Part shown: piece after piece, positions 1 to 6,821 of the stretch | Position numbering within the stretch: the first letter of the stretch is position 1 | Layout: each line of letters opens with the position of its first letter | Assembly (NCBI GenBank): GCA_007122215.1 | Contig: SKUG01000207.1 | Location: 1-9,522, forward strand | Direction: 5' to 3' | Length of the DNA: 9,522 nucleotides | From: Thermoleophilia bacterium | GTDB lineage: Bacteria; Actinomycetota; Thermoleophilia; Gaiellales; SKUG01 | Program-made: the position numbers and the translations under genes | The notes under the pieces: generated by a model | What the model was told of the DNA's origin: nothing | Seen by the model: only the letters and a program-made list of their open reading frames with translations | Databases searched by the model: none

Positions 1-28
1 GCTCCACCCCGAGGCAACGACCGCCGAG

Positions 29-1270
29 GTGCGGGCATCGCTCGACGGGATGGACCACCCCTCGAGCGACCTCGTGCCGGACCCACCGGTCGACTCCACC
101 CCGCAGGTGGACCTCGAGCGACCCGCCTTCCCGCCGATCGCCGATGGCACGACCGGCGGTGCGGTGTTCATGGCACCGCCCACGGAGTTCCGCCGGCGCA
201 TGCGCGGCTACGACCGCGAGTCGGTGGATGCGTACATCACGCAACTGCGCTCCGAGGGCCAGCGGCTGATCCAGGACCTGATGGAGCTGCGCGAGCGCCA
301 CACCCGTGCGGAGTCGGAGATCCAGCTCTCGCGCCGGGAGCTTGCATGGTGGCGCTCGCAGCGCGAGATGCTCGACGTCGCGATCGCCAAGGCCCACAGC
401 CGCGCCATCCGCATCGAGCAGAACGCCAACGACCGGGCCCGGGAGGTCGAGCGTGACGCACACGCCACGGCCGAGCGGCTCGTGGCTGGCGTCCGGGCCC
501 AGGCCGAGGAGATGGTCACCACCGCCCGCGCCCAGGCCCAGGAGCGGCTCGAGTCCGTCGAGGACGAGGTCACGCGCCAGCAGGAGCGTGCCCGACGGCT
601 GGCCGACCTGCAGGTCGGGATGGTGCAGTCGATCCGCAGCGCCCTGCAGCAGTTCGAGGTGGGGATGGTCGACCTCGACGTCGTCCGCGGACAGATCGCC
701 TGGCTCGACGACAGCCTCGGCGAGCCCGCGACGGGTCCCGAGGGAGGCGAGGCTTCCGAGGCGGCACCTCCGGCGTCGTCGCCCGGCCAGGACGACGAGG
801 CTGCAGCCTCCGCCCCATCCGCAGGCGGGGAGGCAGCGCCGCTGGAAGCAACCCAGGCATGGTCGCTGCCGCCCGCCTCGACACCACAGGCTCCCGCCAC
901 CGCCATGGCTGCAGACGGCGATGCCGACACGGGCGGCCTGGGCATCCGGCGGCGCTTTGCCGGAGCTGCAGGGGCGCCGGCGGCAGGCCCGCGCCAGGTG
1001 GTGGTCGAGGCATCCCCGCTCACGAGCTTCTCGGGGCTGACCAGCCTGCAGCAGGCGCTCGGCGAGCTCGAGGGCATCAGCGAGGTCTTCGTCCGCTCCT
1101 TCTCGAGCGACCGCGCGCGGATCCAGGTCACCGTGGACTCGACCACCCCCCTGGACCAGCTCGTGCAGGAGGGCCTGCCATGGAGCTGCGAGGCGCGCGT
1201 GGACGGAGACCGCCTGCAGCTGGAGCTGACCGGCGCAGGCGCCCACGACCTCAGCCGATCGGGGAGCTGA
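29..1270 (+). CDS. DivIVA-domain coiled-coil protein with extra C-terminal alpha/beta domain (start uncertain)
   Basis: 413 residues from the GTG at 29. Residues 54-70 carry the DivIVA N-terminal signature: a Phe, then RGYDRESVDAYI. This region targets family members to curved or dividing membrane. Residues about 72-228 are a long charged, Ala/Arg/Glu-rich coiled coil, expected to oligomerise. Residues 230-322 are a Pro/Ala/Gly-rich linker. Residues 324-402 form a compact domain with beta-alpha-beta-beta character, beginning VVVEASPLTSF, which I cannot name with certainty. No signal peptide or membrane segment is visible, so it is probably a cytoplasmic scaffold for division, polar growth or envelope synthesis; the exact role is unknown. 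The frame is open back to base 2, so the true start may lie outside the window. Internal ATGs at 50 and 170 are alternatives, and the one at 170 sits just before the DivIVA motif. The next gene starts 1 nt after the stop. Confidence 0.85.
   Translation: MRASLDGMDHPSSDLVPDPPVDSTPQVDLERPAFPPIADGTTGGAVFMAPPTEFRRRMRGYDRESVDAYITQLRSEGQRLIQDLMELRERHTRAESEIQLSRRELAWWRSQREMLDVAIAKAHSRAIRIEQNANDRAREVERDAHATAERLVAGVRAQAEEMVTTARAQAQERLESVEDEVTRQQERARRLADLQVGMVQSIRSALQQFEVGMVDLDVVRGQIAWLDDSLGEPATGPEGGEASEAAPPASSPGQDDEAAASAPSAGGEAAPLEATQAWSLPPASTPQAPATAMAADGDADTGGLGIRRRFAGAAGAPAAGPRQVVVEASPLTSFSGLTSLQQALGELEGISEVFVRSFSSDRARIQVTVDSTTPLDQLVQEGLPWSCEARVDGDRLQLELTGAGAHDLSRSGS
1261..1266 (+). promoter_or_regulatory. 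Shine-Dalgarno of the 108-residue gene
   Basis: GGGGAG lies 5 nt before the ATG at 1272, inside the last codons of the DivIVA-domain gene. It supports the chosen start and suggests translational coupling of the two genes. Confidence 0.6.
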
Positions 1271-1271
1271 C

Positions 1272-1598
1272 ATGGAATCGGTCAACGGACCACTCAACGT
1301 CGGTGCGCTTGCCGCCGCCCTGGGCGTTCCCGCATCCGACGCATCCGCCGGCCAGCGGGCAACGGCACAGGCCAATGCCGTCGCGGCACAGGCGCCGTTC
1401 GAGCGGCTCGACGCGATGCTGCTGCAGCGCCTCCGCAACCTGCCGACGGCCGATGCGGCAGCCCAGGTCACCCATGCATCCGACGCGGCAGCGGTGGCCG
1501 AGCGCATCGCCGAGCTGATCTCCCGCAGCCCGGGAGCAGCCCGCGATGCCCAGGGCAGCCCACGCCCCGACCACGTGCGACACCTGCTCGGGGAGTAG
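1272..1598 (+). CDS. Small hypothetical protein coupled to the DivIVA-domain gene
   Basis: 108 residues, starting at an ATG 1 nt after the upstream stop codon and behind a good ribosome binding site, so it is almost certainly co-translated with the DivIVA-domain gene. It is Ala-rich, with no signal peptide, membrane segment or cysteine. Residues 42-59 (FERLDAMLLQRLRNLP) and 71-85 (DAAAVAERIAELISR) look like two amphipathic helices. The C-terminal tail (86-108) is polar and ends HVRHLLGE. Codon third positions are rich in G/C, as in the neighbouring genes, which supports real coding. I do not recognise a family. A loose likeness of the C-terminal helix to FlgM-type anti-sigma factors is too weak to use, and no flagellar genes are nearby. 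A partner or regulator of the DivIVA-domain protein is a guess from position only. Confidence 0.7.
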   Translation: MESVNGPLNVGALAAALGVPASDASAGQRATAQANAVAAQAPFERLDAMLLQRLRNLPTADAAAQVTHASDAAAVAERIAELISRSPGAARDAQGSPRPDHVRHLLGE

Positions 1599-1612
1599 CC
1601 CGGGGACATCCC

Positions 1613-1642
1613 ATGCCGCGGGCGGATTCCACCGCGGGCCAT
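1613..1642 (+). terminator. Candidate terminator hairpin after the DivIVA gene pair
   Basis: CCGCGG (1616-1621) pairs with CCGCGG (1632-1637) across a 10-nt loop. The stem can be extended by ATG (1613-1615) with CAT (1640-1642) over a 2-nt bulge. It begins 15 nt after the stop codon at 1598 and ends before the TAGGAT box of the next gene. There is no T-run, so it is either a GC-rich terminator without a U tract or only a processing structure. Confidence 0.35.
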
Positions 1643-1657
1643 GAGCCGCGTGCCCGG

Positions 1658-1663
1658 TAGGAT
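1658..1663 (+). promoter_or_regulatory. TAGGAT -10-like box before the Ig-like protein gene
   Basis: GGTAGGATCG surrounds the box, and the GTG start follows 9 nt after it. No Shine-Dalgarno lies between, so the transcript may be leaderless or nearly so. No convincing -35 hexamer is visible. The same GTAGGAT core recurs at 3862 and 8640. Alternatively, AGGA (1659-1662) could itself be a weak ribosome binding site 10 nt from the GTG. Confidence 0.45.
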
Positions 1664-1672
1664 CGCCTCATC

Positions 1673-2395
1673 GTGAGCCCGCGCGGTGCCACAGCCCTCC
1701 TCCTCCTGCTGGTGCTCGCCGGCGGTGCCGCCACGCTCGCGACCATGCTCATCGAGCGGCAGGGCAGCGCGATCGAGCAGATCGAGGCCGACCGCTGGGT
1801 CGCTCCCGGGGTGCGGGCTGCGCGCGTGACCCTGCAGCTGCGCGACCACGACACCGCACGGCTGCGGCTGGAGGACGAGGCAGCCCCGGATGCGGTCGCG
1901 ACCCTGGACCCGATCGGGGTCGCGGCGGATGGCAGGATCGGGTTCCGCTGGGAGGGCATGCTCGACGACGGCTCGATGGCAGCCGAGCGTGCCCACCGGA
2001 TGACGATCCTGCTGCCCGACGGCTCGGAGCTGCGGATCGCCACGCGCATCCGGGTGGATGCCACCCCTCCCACGGTTGCCTGCGCCATCCGCATCGACGA
2101 TCCCGAGGCCCGCACGCTGCGCATCCATGCCGAGCCCAGCGAGCCCGTGACCTGGGCGGCCCGCGGCCCCGGGGGGGAGCCGCTCGACCGGATCGGGCTC
2201 GTGCCCGCAGGGACCCGCACCGAGATGCCTGACGGGAGTCCTGATCCCGGATGCGGTCCCCCGGTTGCGCTCTTTGCCATGCCGACAGGGCCGGGACCGG
2301 TGGACGTGCGGATCTCGGACCCGGCCGGCAACCGCCTCGAGTTCCGGCTCGGGGACGGCGAATCCCTGGTGGTCGACCCGGCAGGTGACCGGTGA
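1673..2395 (+). CDS. Membrane-anchored extracytoplasmic protein with FlgD-like Ig domain
   Basis: 240 residues from a GTG start. Residues 7-26 are a strongly hydrophobic segment after an Arg, forming a signal anchor or uncleaved signal peptide; there is no lipobox cysteine. Residues about 48-135 are predicted all-beta and resemble FlgD-type Ig-like domains: FRWEGMLDDGS at 91-101, then a strand with LPDGSELRI, then VDATPPTV at 128-135, the usual link to a following Ig-like module. Residues 136-234 look like a second beta module. Its two cysteines (137 and 194) could form a disulphide outside the cell. The stop codon overlaps the start of the O-antigen ligase-type gene by 1 nt, so the two are probably co-translated and may serve the same surface polymer. 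The fold assignment is by eye and the function is unknown. The start is placed by the TAGGAT box upstream and the position of the hydrophobic segment. Confidence 0.75.
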   Translation: MSPRGATALLLLLVLAGGAATLATMLIERQGSAIEQIEADRWVAPGVRAARVTLQLRDHDTARLRLEDEAAPDAVATLDPIGVAADGRIGFRWEGMLDDGSMAAERAHRMTILLPDGSELRIATRIRVDATPPTVACAIRIDDPEARTLRIHAEPSEPVTWAARGPGGEPLDRIGLVPAGTRTEMPDGSPDPGCGPPVALFAMPTGPGPVDVRISDPAGNRLEFRLGDGESLVVDPAGDR

Positions 2396-3903
2396 TGGTC
2401 GACCTGCTCCTCGTGGCCGCGGCCCTGCTGCTCGCCGGGACTGCCCTCGCCCCCCGGCATGCCCGACCGCTGCGGATCGCCACGGCCGCGTGCTGGCTCG
2501 GTGGCGTGGCTGCCCTGGCGATGGGCGCGGGGTACCTCGCGGATGTCGCACTGGCGACCATGCTGGCCGGGGCAGCGGCGCTGGCCGTGGTCGTGCTCGC
2601 CGGCATGCGATTGACCCCGACCCTGCTGGTCGCGCTCGTGGTGCTCGCGCTGTCGGTCCGGCTGCCGCTCCCGGTCGCAGGGGAGACGCTGCGGCTGCTG
2701 GTGCCGCTCTACGTCGTGCTCGTGGTGGTTGCCCTGCTGGATGCCACGGGGCGCTGGCCGCGGCCGCATGCGACTCCCCATGGCCTGCTGGTGGTGCTCG
2801 CCGATGCCGCGATCCTGCTGGGTGCCGCCGCTGCCTGTGCCTCGGTGCTCTGGAGCCACGACCCGGACGCCTCCCGTGGGCAGCTGCTGCTGACGGTGCT
2901 CCCCTTCGTCCTGCTCTACCAGTGGCTGCGCAGATGGTGGGCTGCCTGCCCGACCCGCCACCTCTGGATCGTGGCAGGTGCAGGCATCGCGGCAGGCGTG
3001 GCGCTCGCGACCGTCGGCATCGTCCAGCACGCCACCGAGACGCTCTTCTGGAACAGCAAGGTGATCACCGCGAACGCGGTCAGCCCGACCTTCCGGGTCA
3101 ACGGCTGGATGTGGGATCCGAACATCTACGGTCGCTACCTCGTGCTCGCGATCCTGCTCACGGCGGTCGCTGTGATCGCCGTGCGCACGCGCAGCGCCGC
3201 CTGGCTGGCAGGTGGCGCCGCGACGCTCGGCGTGCTCGGCCTGGGCCTGCTCTACTCGTGGTCGCTGAGCAGCTTCCTCGGGCTCGCATGCGGGGCGCTG
3301 GTGCTGCTCGTGCTGCTGCGCTCACGGCTGCAGGCGCTGGTCGCGCTGCTGGTCCTGGCGGGACTGGTCGCCGTGCTGGTCACGCCGGTGGGGCCCGTGC
3401 AGGTCTCGGATCCCGGCCGCACCCGGCTCGCCGTCGAGGGGGTACGGATCGCCGCGGACAATCCCGTCCTCGGCGTGGGGTTCGGTGCCTTCGAGACGGC
3501 CTACGCCGAGCACCGGATCGCTGCGGGCCGTGCCCCGGGCAGCCTGCGCTCCCCGCACAACGAGCTGGTCAGCGTCGCGGCGGAGCTCGGGCTGGGGGGC
3601 CTGCTGCTGCACATGGCCGCGGGCCTGCTCGCGCTGGGCTGCGCGGGGGTGGCGGCCCGTTCGGCTCGCGACCGCCATGCCGCACGGGGACGCTCCCGCC
3701 ATGAGTGGGCCCTTCCGCTGCCGACAGGCTGGTGGGCAGCCGGGGGCATTGCCGCGATCACGGCACACGGAATGTTCTACGCCGGGGTCACCGAGGATCC
3801 GGCCACCTGGCTCGTGCTCGCCGCGGCGGTCGGCTCGGCCGACAGGCTCCGGGCCCGGGGCGTAGGATGGGCCGCGATGCGTCCAGGAGCACAGGTCCAG
3901 TGA
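2395..3903 (+). CDS. O-antigen ligase/polymerase family membrane protein
   Basis: 502 residues, with about 11-13 hydrophobic segments covering most of the length. Conserved features of the WaaL/Wzy_C family are visible: RVNGWMWDPNIYGRYLV at 234-250 (Asn-rich motif after a large outer loop), YSWSLSSFLGL at 287-297, GVGFGAF at 360-366, and SPHNELVSVAAELGLGGLLL at 386-405, the most diagnostic stretch. Family members join or polymerise lipid-linked glycans at the outer face of the cytoplasmic membrane; in a presumed Gram-positive this would be a surface polysaccharide or glycoprotein glycan, not lipopolysaccharide. The actual substrate cannot be read from sequence. ATG at 2395 is preferred over GTG at 2392, because AGGTGA (2383-2388) is 6 nt from the ATG. 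The start overlaps the previous stop by 1 nt and the stop overlaps the trkA GTG by 4 nt. No glycosyltransferase genes are in view. Confidence 0.88.
   Translation: MVDLLLVAAALLLAGTALAPRHARPLRIATAACWLGGVAALAMGAGYLADVALATMLAGAAALAVVVLAGMRLTPTLLVALVVLALSVRLPLPVAGETLRLLVPLYVVLVVVALLDATGRWPRPHATPHGLLVVLADAAILLGAAAACASVLWSHDPDASRGQLLLTVLPFVLLYQWLRRWWAACPTRHLWIVAGAGIAAGVALATVGIVQHATETLFWNSKVITANAVSPTFRVNGWMWDPNIYGRYLVLAILLTAVAVIAVRTRSAAWLAGGAATLGVLGLGLLYSWSLSSFLGLACGALVLLVLLRSRLQALVALLVLAGLVAVLVTPVGPVQVSDPGRTRLAVEGVRIAADNPVLGVGFGAFETAYAEHRIAAGRAPGSLRSPHNELVSVAAELGLGGLLLHMAAGLLALGCAGVAARSARDRHAARGRSRHEWALPLPTGWWAAGGIAAITAHGMFYAGVTEDPATWLVLAAAVGSADRLRARGVGWAAMRPGAQVQ
3839..3868 (+). promoter_or_regulatory. 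Possible internal promoter for trkAH
   Basis: A CCGACA (-35-like, 3839-3844) and a TAGGAT (-10-like, 3863-3868) are separated by 18 nt, inside the last codons of the ligase gene. A start of transcription near 3875 would leave a leader of roughly 25 nt with the trkA ribosome binding site. The -10 core matches the boxes at 1658 and 8641. It lies in coding sequence, so chance is a real alternative. Confidence 0.35.
3885..3889 (+). promoter_or_regulatory. Shine-Dalgarno of trkA
   Basis: AGGAG lies 10 nt before the GTG at 3900. It supports this GTG as the trkA start over the in-frame codons further upstream, which would add residues that do not belong to the family. Confidence 0.6.
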
Positions 3904-5243
3904 AGGTCATCGTCGTTGGCGCAGGCCAGGTCGGCACCTACATCGCCCGCACGCTGACAGCGGAGGGCCATGACGTCGTGCTGATCGAGGAGTCCCCGGC
4001 CATCGCCGAGCAGGCCGAGGCCTCGATCGACGCCATGGTCATGGTCGGCAGCGGCACGAGCCTGGCCACGCTCCGCGCGGCAGGGGGCGATGAGGTCGGG
4101 ATGGTGGTTGCCGTCACCGACTCCGACGAGGCCAACATCATCGCCTGCCTCTCGGCCCGGGAGCTGGCCGTGGAGGCCCCCCCTCGAACCATCGCCCGGG
4201 TCCGCAGTGGCGACTACTACCCCGACGATGCCTCCTCGGCGGAGGGCACGCTCGGCATCGACTTCATGATCCACCCCGACCGGGTCACTGCCGACGACCT
4301 CTCGGAGGCCCTGCTCGTCCCAGGCGCCGTCAACGTCGAGCACTTCGCGGACGGGCAGCTCTCGGTGGCGGAGATCGTGGCCCAGGAGAACTCGCCCCTG
4401 GTCGGCTCGAAGCTCGGCCCACGACGCGTCACCGAGGACTACCTCGTCGCTGCCGTGGGCCATGGCGGCACCCCTGCCGTCGCGATGTCCTCGACGGAGG
4501 TGAAACACGGCGACCGCGTGTTCATCGCTGCGCGGCGCCGGCAGCTGCGGTCGACGATCGCCAGCCTTGCCGGGACCGTGGAGACCGTTCGCCACGCGAT
4601 CGTGCTCGGCGGCACGAGCATCGGGCTCCAGCTCGCCAAGCGCCTGCGACGCCGCGGCATCAACGTCAAGCTCGTCGAGCGTGACGCCCAGCGTGCCGAG
4701 CGGATCGCTGCGATGCTCGACGATGTCCTCGTGCTCCACGACGACGGCATGAGCCAGGACTTCATGCGGCAGGAGGGCGTCGAGGACGTCCACGCGTTCA
4801 TCGCCTGCAGCGACGACGACGCCGCCAACCTGCTCGCTGCGCTGAATGCAAAGAAGCTCGGCGCACACATGACCCTCACCGTCACCCACCGGTCGGAGTT
4901 CCTGCCACTGGTGGACGCGATGGAGGTCGATGCGGCCGTCAGCCCCCGCCTCCACACCGCTGCCGCGATCCTGCGGTTCGTGCGCAAGGGGCGCGTGGTT
5001 CGCCTGCGCCAGTTCGAGAGCGGCGCGGAGCTGATCGAGCTCGAGGCCGCCCCGGGCTCCCGGATCGCAGGACGCAGCCTGAACCAGTGCGACTGGCCCC
5101 AGGGCGGGGTCGTGGCGGGCATCAGCCGCGACGGGAAGGTGACCTTCCCGCACGGGGACACGGTGATCGAGCCCGGTGACCACGTGGTGGTCTTCACGCT
5201 TGCCCGCTACATCAGCCGCGTCGAGCGCCTGTTCTCGGAGTAG
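3900..5243 (+). CDS. trkA: Trk potassium uptake system NAD-binding regulatory protein TrkA
   Basis: 447 residues, the normal length for a two-lobed TrkA. It is a cytoplasmic protein whose ring binds NAD(H) and gates the TrkH channel. Lobe 1: Rossmann start VKVIVVGAGQVG at 1-12 (GAGQVG at 7-12), acidic strand-2 end at Glu30, and a C-terminal RCK_C domain around 143-215. Lobe 2: a second Rossmann fold from 232 with GGTSIG at 237-242, an acidic residue at Glu260, and a second RCK_C domain around 368-445 ending near the C terminus. In lobe 2 the usual middle glycine is Thr239, so nucleotide binding there may differ. The GTG at 3900 puts the conserved beta strand at the N terminus, as is typical. 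Its start overlaps the ligase stop by 4 nt and trkH follows after 10 nt, so the two transport genes are co-transcribed. Confidence 0.95.
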   Translation: MKVIVVGAGQVGTYIARTLTAEGHDVVLIEESPAIAEQAEASIDAMVMVGSGTSLATLRAAGGDEVGMVVAVTDSDEANIIACLSARELAVEAPPRTIARVRSGDYYPDDASSAEGTLGIDFMIHPDRVTADDLSEALLVPGAVNVEHFADGQLSVAEIVAQENSPLVGSKLGPRRVTEDYLVAAVGHGGTPAVAMSSTEVKHGDRVFIAARRRQLRSTIASLAGTVETVRHAIVLGGTSIGLQLAKRLRRRGINVKLVERDAQRAERIAAMLDDVLVLHDDGMSQDFMRQEGVEDVHAFIACSDDDAANLLAALNAKKLGAHMTLTVTHRSEFLPLVDAMEVDAAVSPRLHTAAAILRFVRKGRVVRLRQFESGAELIELEAAPGSRIAGRSLNQCDWPQGGVVAGISRDGKVTFPHGDTVIEPGDHVVVFTLARYISRVERLFSE

Positions 5244-5253
5244 GCGCCAGACC

Positions 5254-6759
5254 ATGCGCAACCCCCTGCAACAGCTCTGGTTCGGCGGTGGCCCGCTCCG
5301 CTTCAACATGGGGTTGATCGTCCACGTGCTCAGCGCGGTCGCGGTGGTGATGGGCCTCGCGATGATGGTGCCCATGGCGCTCTCCATGGCCCAGCAGGAC
5401 GGGGCGACATGGGTGTTTGCCGCGCCCGGCATCCCGGTGCTGGTGATCGGGGCCACCTGCCTGGTGCTGTCACGGATCCCCACCTCGCGCCCGCCGCTGG
5501 TGCGCCCGCGGGACGTCTACCTGGCCGTGTCCTCGGCCTGGGTCTTCGCGTGCATCCTGGCCACCGTTCCGTTCCTGCTCAACCAGAACTTCGGAACGGT
5601 GCCCGAGGCCGTGTTCGAGGCCGTCAGCGGCATCACCACGACCGGGGCCACCGTCTTCGACAACGTGGACGACCTGCGCGACTCGATCAAGCTCTGGCGC
5701 AGCCTCCTGCAGTGGATGGGCGGGATCGGCATCGTGGTCCTGTTCGTGGGCATCGCGCCGGCACTCGGGTCGGGTGCCATGAACGTCTTCTTCGCAGAGG
5801 TCGGGCTGGCACGCGAGCGCCTGACCCCCCGCATCTCGCAGACCGCGAAGCTTCTGGTCAAGGTCTACCTCGGGCTGAGCGTTGCCGCATTCGTCGCCTA
5901 CCGGCTGGCGGGGATGGGCACGTTCGACGCCATCAACCACATGATGACCTCCGTCGCCACGGGCGGCTTCTCCACCCGGACGGAGTCGATCGCGGCCTTC
6001 GACTCGCTCGCCATCACGCTCGTGGCCATGGTGTTCATGCTCGTGGGCGGCGTGAACTTCGCGGTGTTCTGGAACGTTGCGCGCAGGAACCGGCCCAGCC
6101 GGCTGCAGCTGGCCGAGCTCACCGCCTACCTCGGGATCGCGGCCGTGGTGTCCCTGCTGGCAGCGGTGACGCTGATGGCATTCGGTGACGTCGCCGACTG
6201 GGGGACGGCGCTGCTGCAGGCCTCGTTCTCGGTGGTGAGCGTGATGACCACCACCGGCTACACGATCGCCGACTTCGATGCCTGGAACGAGCTGGCACGC
6301 GGGATGATCCTGTTCCTGATGTTCGTCGGTGGCTGCGCCGGCTCCACGGCCGGCGGCATCAAGATCGTCCGCTGGATGCTGCTCACCACCCAGCTCCGAC
6401 AGGAGACCAACAAGCTGCTGCACCCGAAGGCCGTGACGGTCTTCCAGCTCGCCGGACGCAGCTTCCCCGAGCGGGTACGCACCGGGCTGCTGGTGTTCCT
6501 GACCTTCTACATGACGACCTTCGCGCTCGTGGCGATCGCCCTCACGGCGATGGGCGTGCAGCTCGACACCGCGATCGCGGCATCGGCTGCCACGCTGAAC
6601 ATGGTCGGCCCGGGCCTGTTCGAGGTCGGCGCATCCGAGTCCTACCAGGCGATCCCCCCGCTGGGCATGCTGCTGCTGAGCCTGAACATGCTGCTTGGGC
6701 GGCTGGAGATCTTCACGGTCCTCGTGCTCTTCCTGCCCGGGTTCTGGCGACGGCGCTGA
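5254..6759 (+). CDS. trkH: Trk/Ktr-type potassium channel subunit TrkH
   Basis: 501 residues, a polytopic membrane protein of the TrkH/KtrB superfamily that carries K+ across the cytoplasmic membrane and is gated by TrkA. Four pore-loop repeats are visible, each with its filter glycine: SGITTTGAT (125-133, Gly131), MTSVATGGFST (231-241, Gly237), MTTTGYT (331-337, Gly335) and ATLNMVGPG (446-454, Gly452). GGCAGSTAGGIK at 359-370 is the conserved segment that follows the third pore helix and forms the intramembrane gating region in this family. The ATG at 5254 is chosen because the frame before it overlaps trkA and reads unlike a membrane protein; GGAGTAGG (5237-5244) can serve as ribosome binding site at 9 nt. 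The intact set of filters suggests a working K+ transporter. A hairpin overlaps the stop codon. Confidence 0.95.
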   Translation: MRNPLQQLWFGGGPLRFNMGLIVHVLSAVAVVMGLAMMVPMALSMAQQDGATWVFAAPGIPVLVIGATCLVLSRIPTSRPPLVRPRDVYLAVSSAWVFACILATVPFLLNQNFGTVPEAVFEAVSGITTTGATVFDNVDDLRDSIKLWRSLLQWMGGIGIVVLFVGIAPALGSGAMNVFFAEVGLARERLTPRISQTAKLLVKVYLGLSVAAFVAYRLAGMGTFDAINHMMTSVATGGFSTRTESIAAFDSLAITLVAMVFMLVGGVNFAVFWNVARRNRPSRLQLAELTAYLGIAAVVSLLAAVTLMAFGDVADWGTALLQASFSVVSVMTTTGYTIADFDAWNELARGMILFLMFVGGCAGSTAGGIKIVRWMLLTTQLRQETNKLLHPKAVTVFQLAGRSFPERVRTGLLVFLTFYMTTFALVAIALTAMGVQLDTAIAASAATLNMVGPGLFEVGASESYQAIPPLGMLLLSLNMLLGRLEIFTVLVLFLPGFWRRR

Positions 6760-6776
6760 GCCGCTGCGCAGCGCCG
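6751..6776 (+). terminator. Hairpin overlapping the trkH stop codon
   Basis: CGGCGCTG (6751-6758) is the exact reverse complement of CAGCGCCG (6769-6776), with a 10-nt loop. It includes the trkH TGA and sits in the 62-bp gap between two convergent genes, where a terminator is expected. No T-run follows on either strand, so the call rests on position and stem strength. Confidence 0.4.
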
Positions 6777-6785
6777 GGTGGATCG

Positions 6786-6811
6786 GCTCCGCACGCTCAC
6801 GCTCCGCACGC
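6786..6811. repeat. Short 11-bp direct repeat between convergent genes
   Basis: GCTCCGCACGC occurs at 6786-6796 and again at 6801-6811, a period of 15 bp. It lies in the intergenic space between trkH and the minus-strand gene. It may be a slippage product with no function. Confidence 0.4.
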
Positions 6812-6821
6812 GTCGCTGGCT

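Noticed and set aside
2..49. Residues LHPEATTAEVRASL, which faintly recall the C-terminal end of CoA-transferase subunits
   Set aside because: The stretch is in frame with the DivIVA-domain protein with no stop between, and is too short to support another gene. More likely it is the N-terminal part of the same protein or leader sequence.
1468..3030. Minus-strand open frame (520 codons) with Arg/Gln/His-rich product
   Set aside because: It is antisense to the Ig-like protein and ligase genes, has low-complexity composition and no recognisable motif.
3705..3899. Upstream extension of TrkA to 3705
   Set aside because: It overlaps the ligase gene, adds 65 residues unlike TrkA, and the GTG at 3900 has a ribosome binding site and starts exactly at the conserved Rossmann strand.
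3777..5483. Long minus-strand open frame (568 codons) opposite trkA and trkH
   Set aside because: It is antisense to two confidently identified genes and arises because high third-position GC leaves few stop codons on the opposite strand. Its His/Asp/Gly-rich composition is typical of such shadows.
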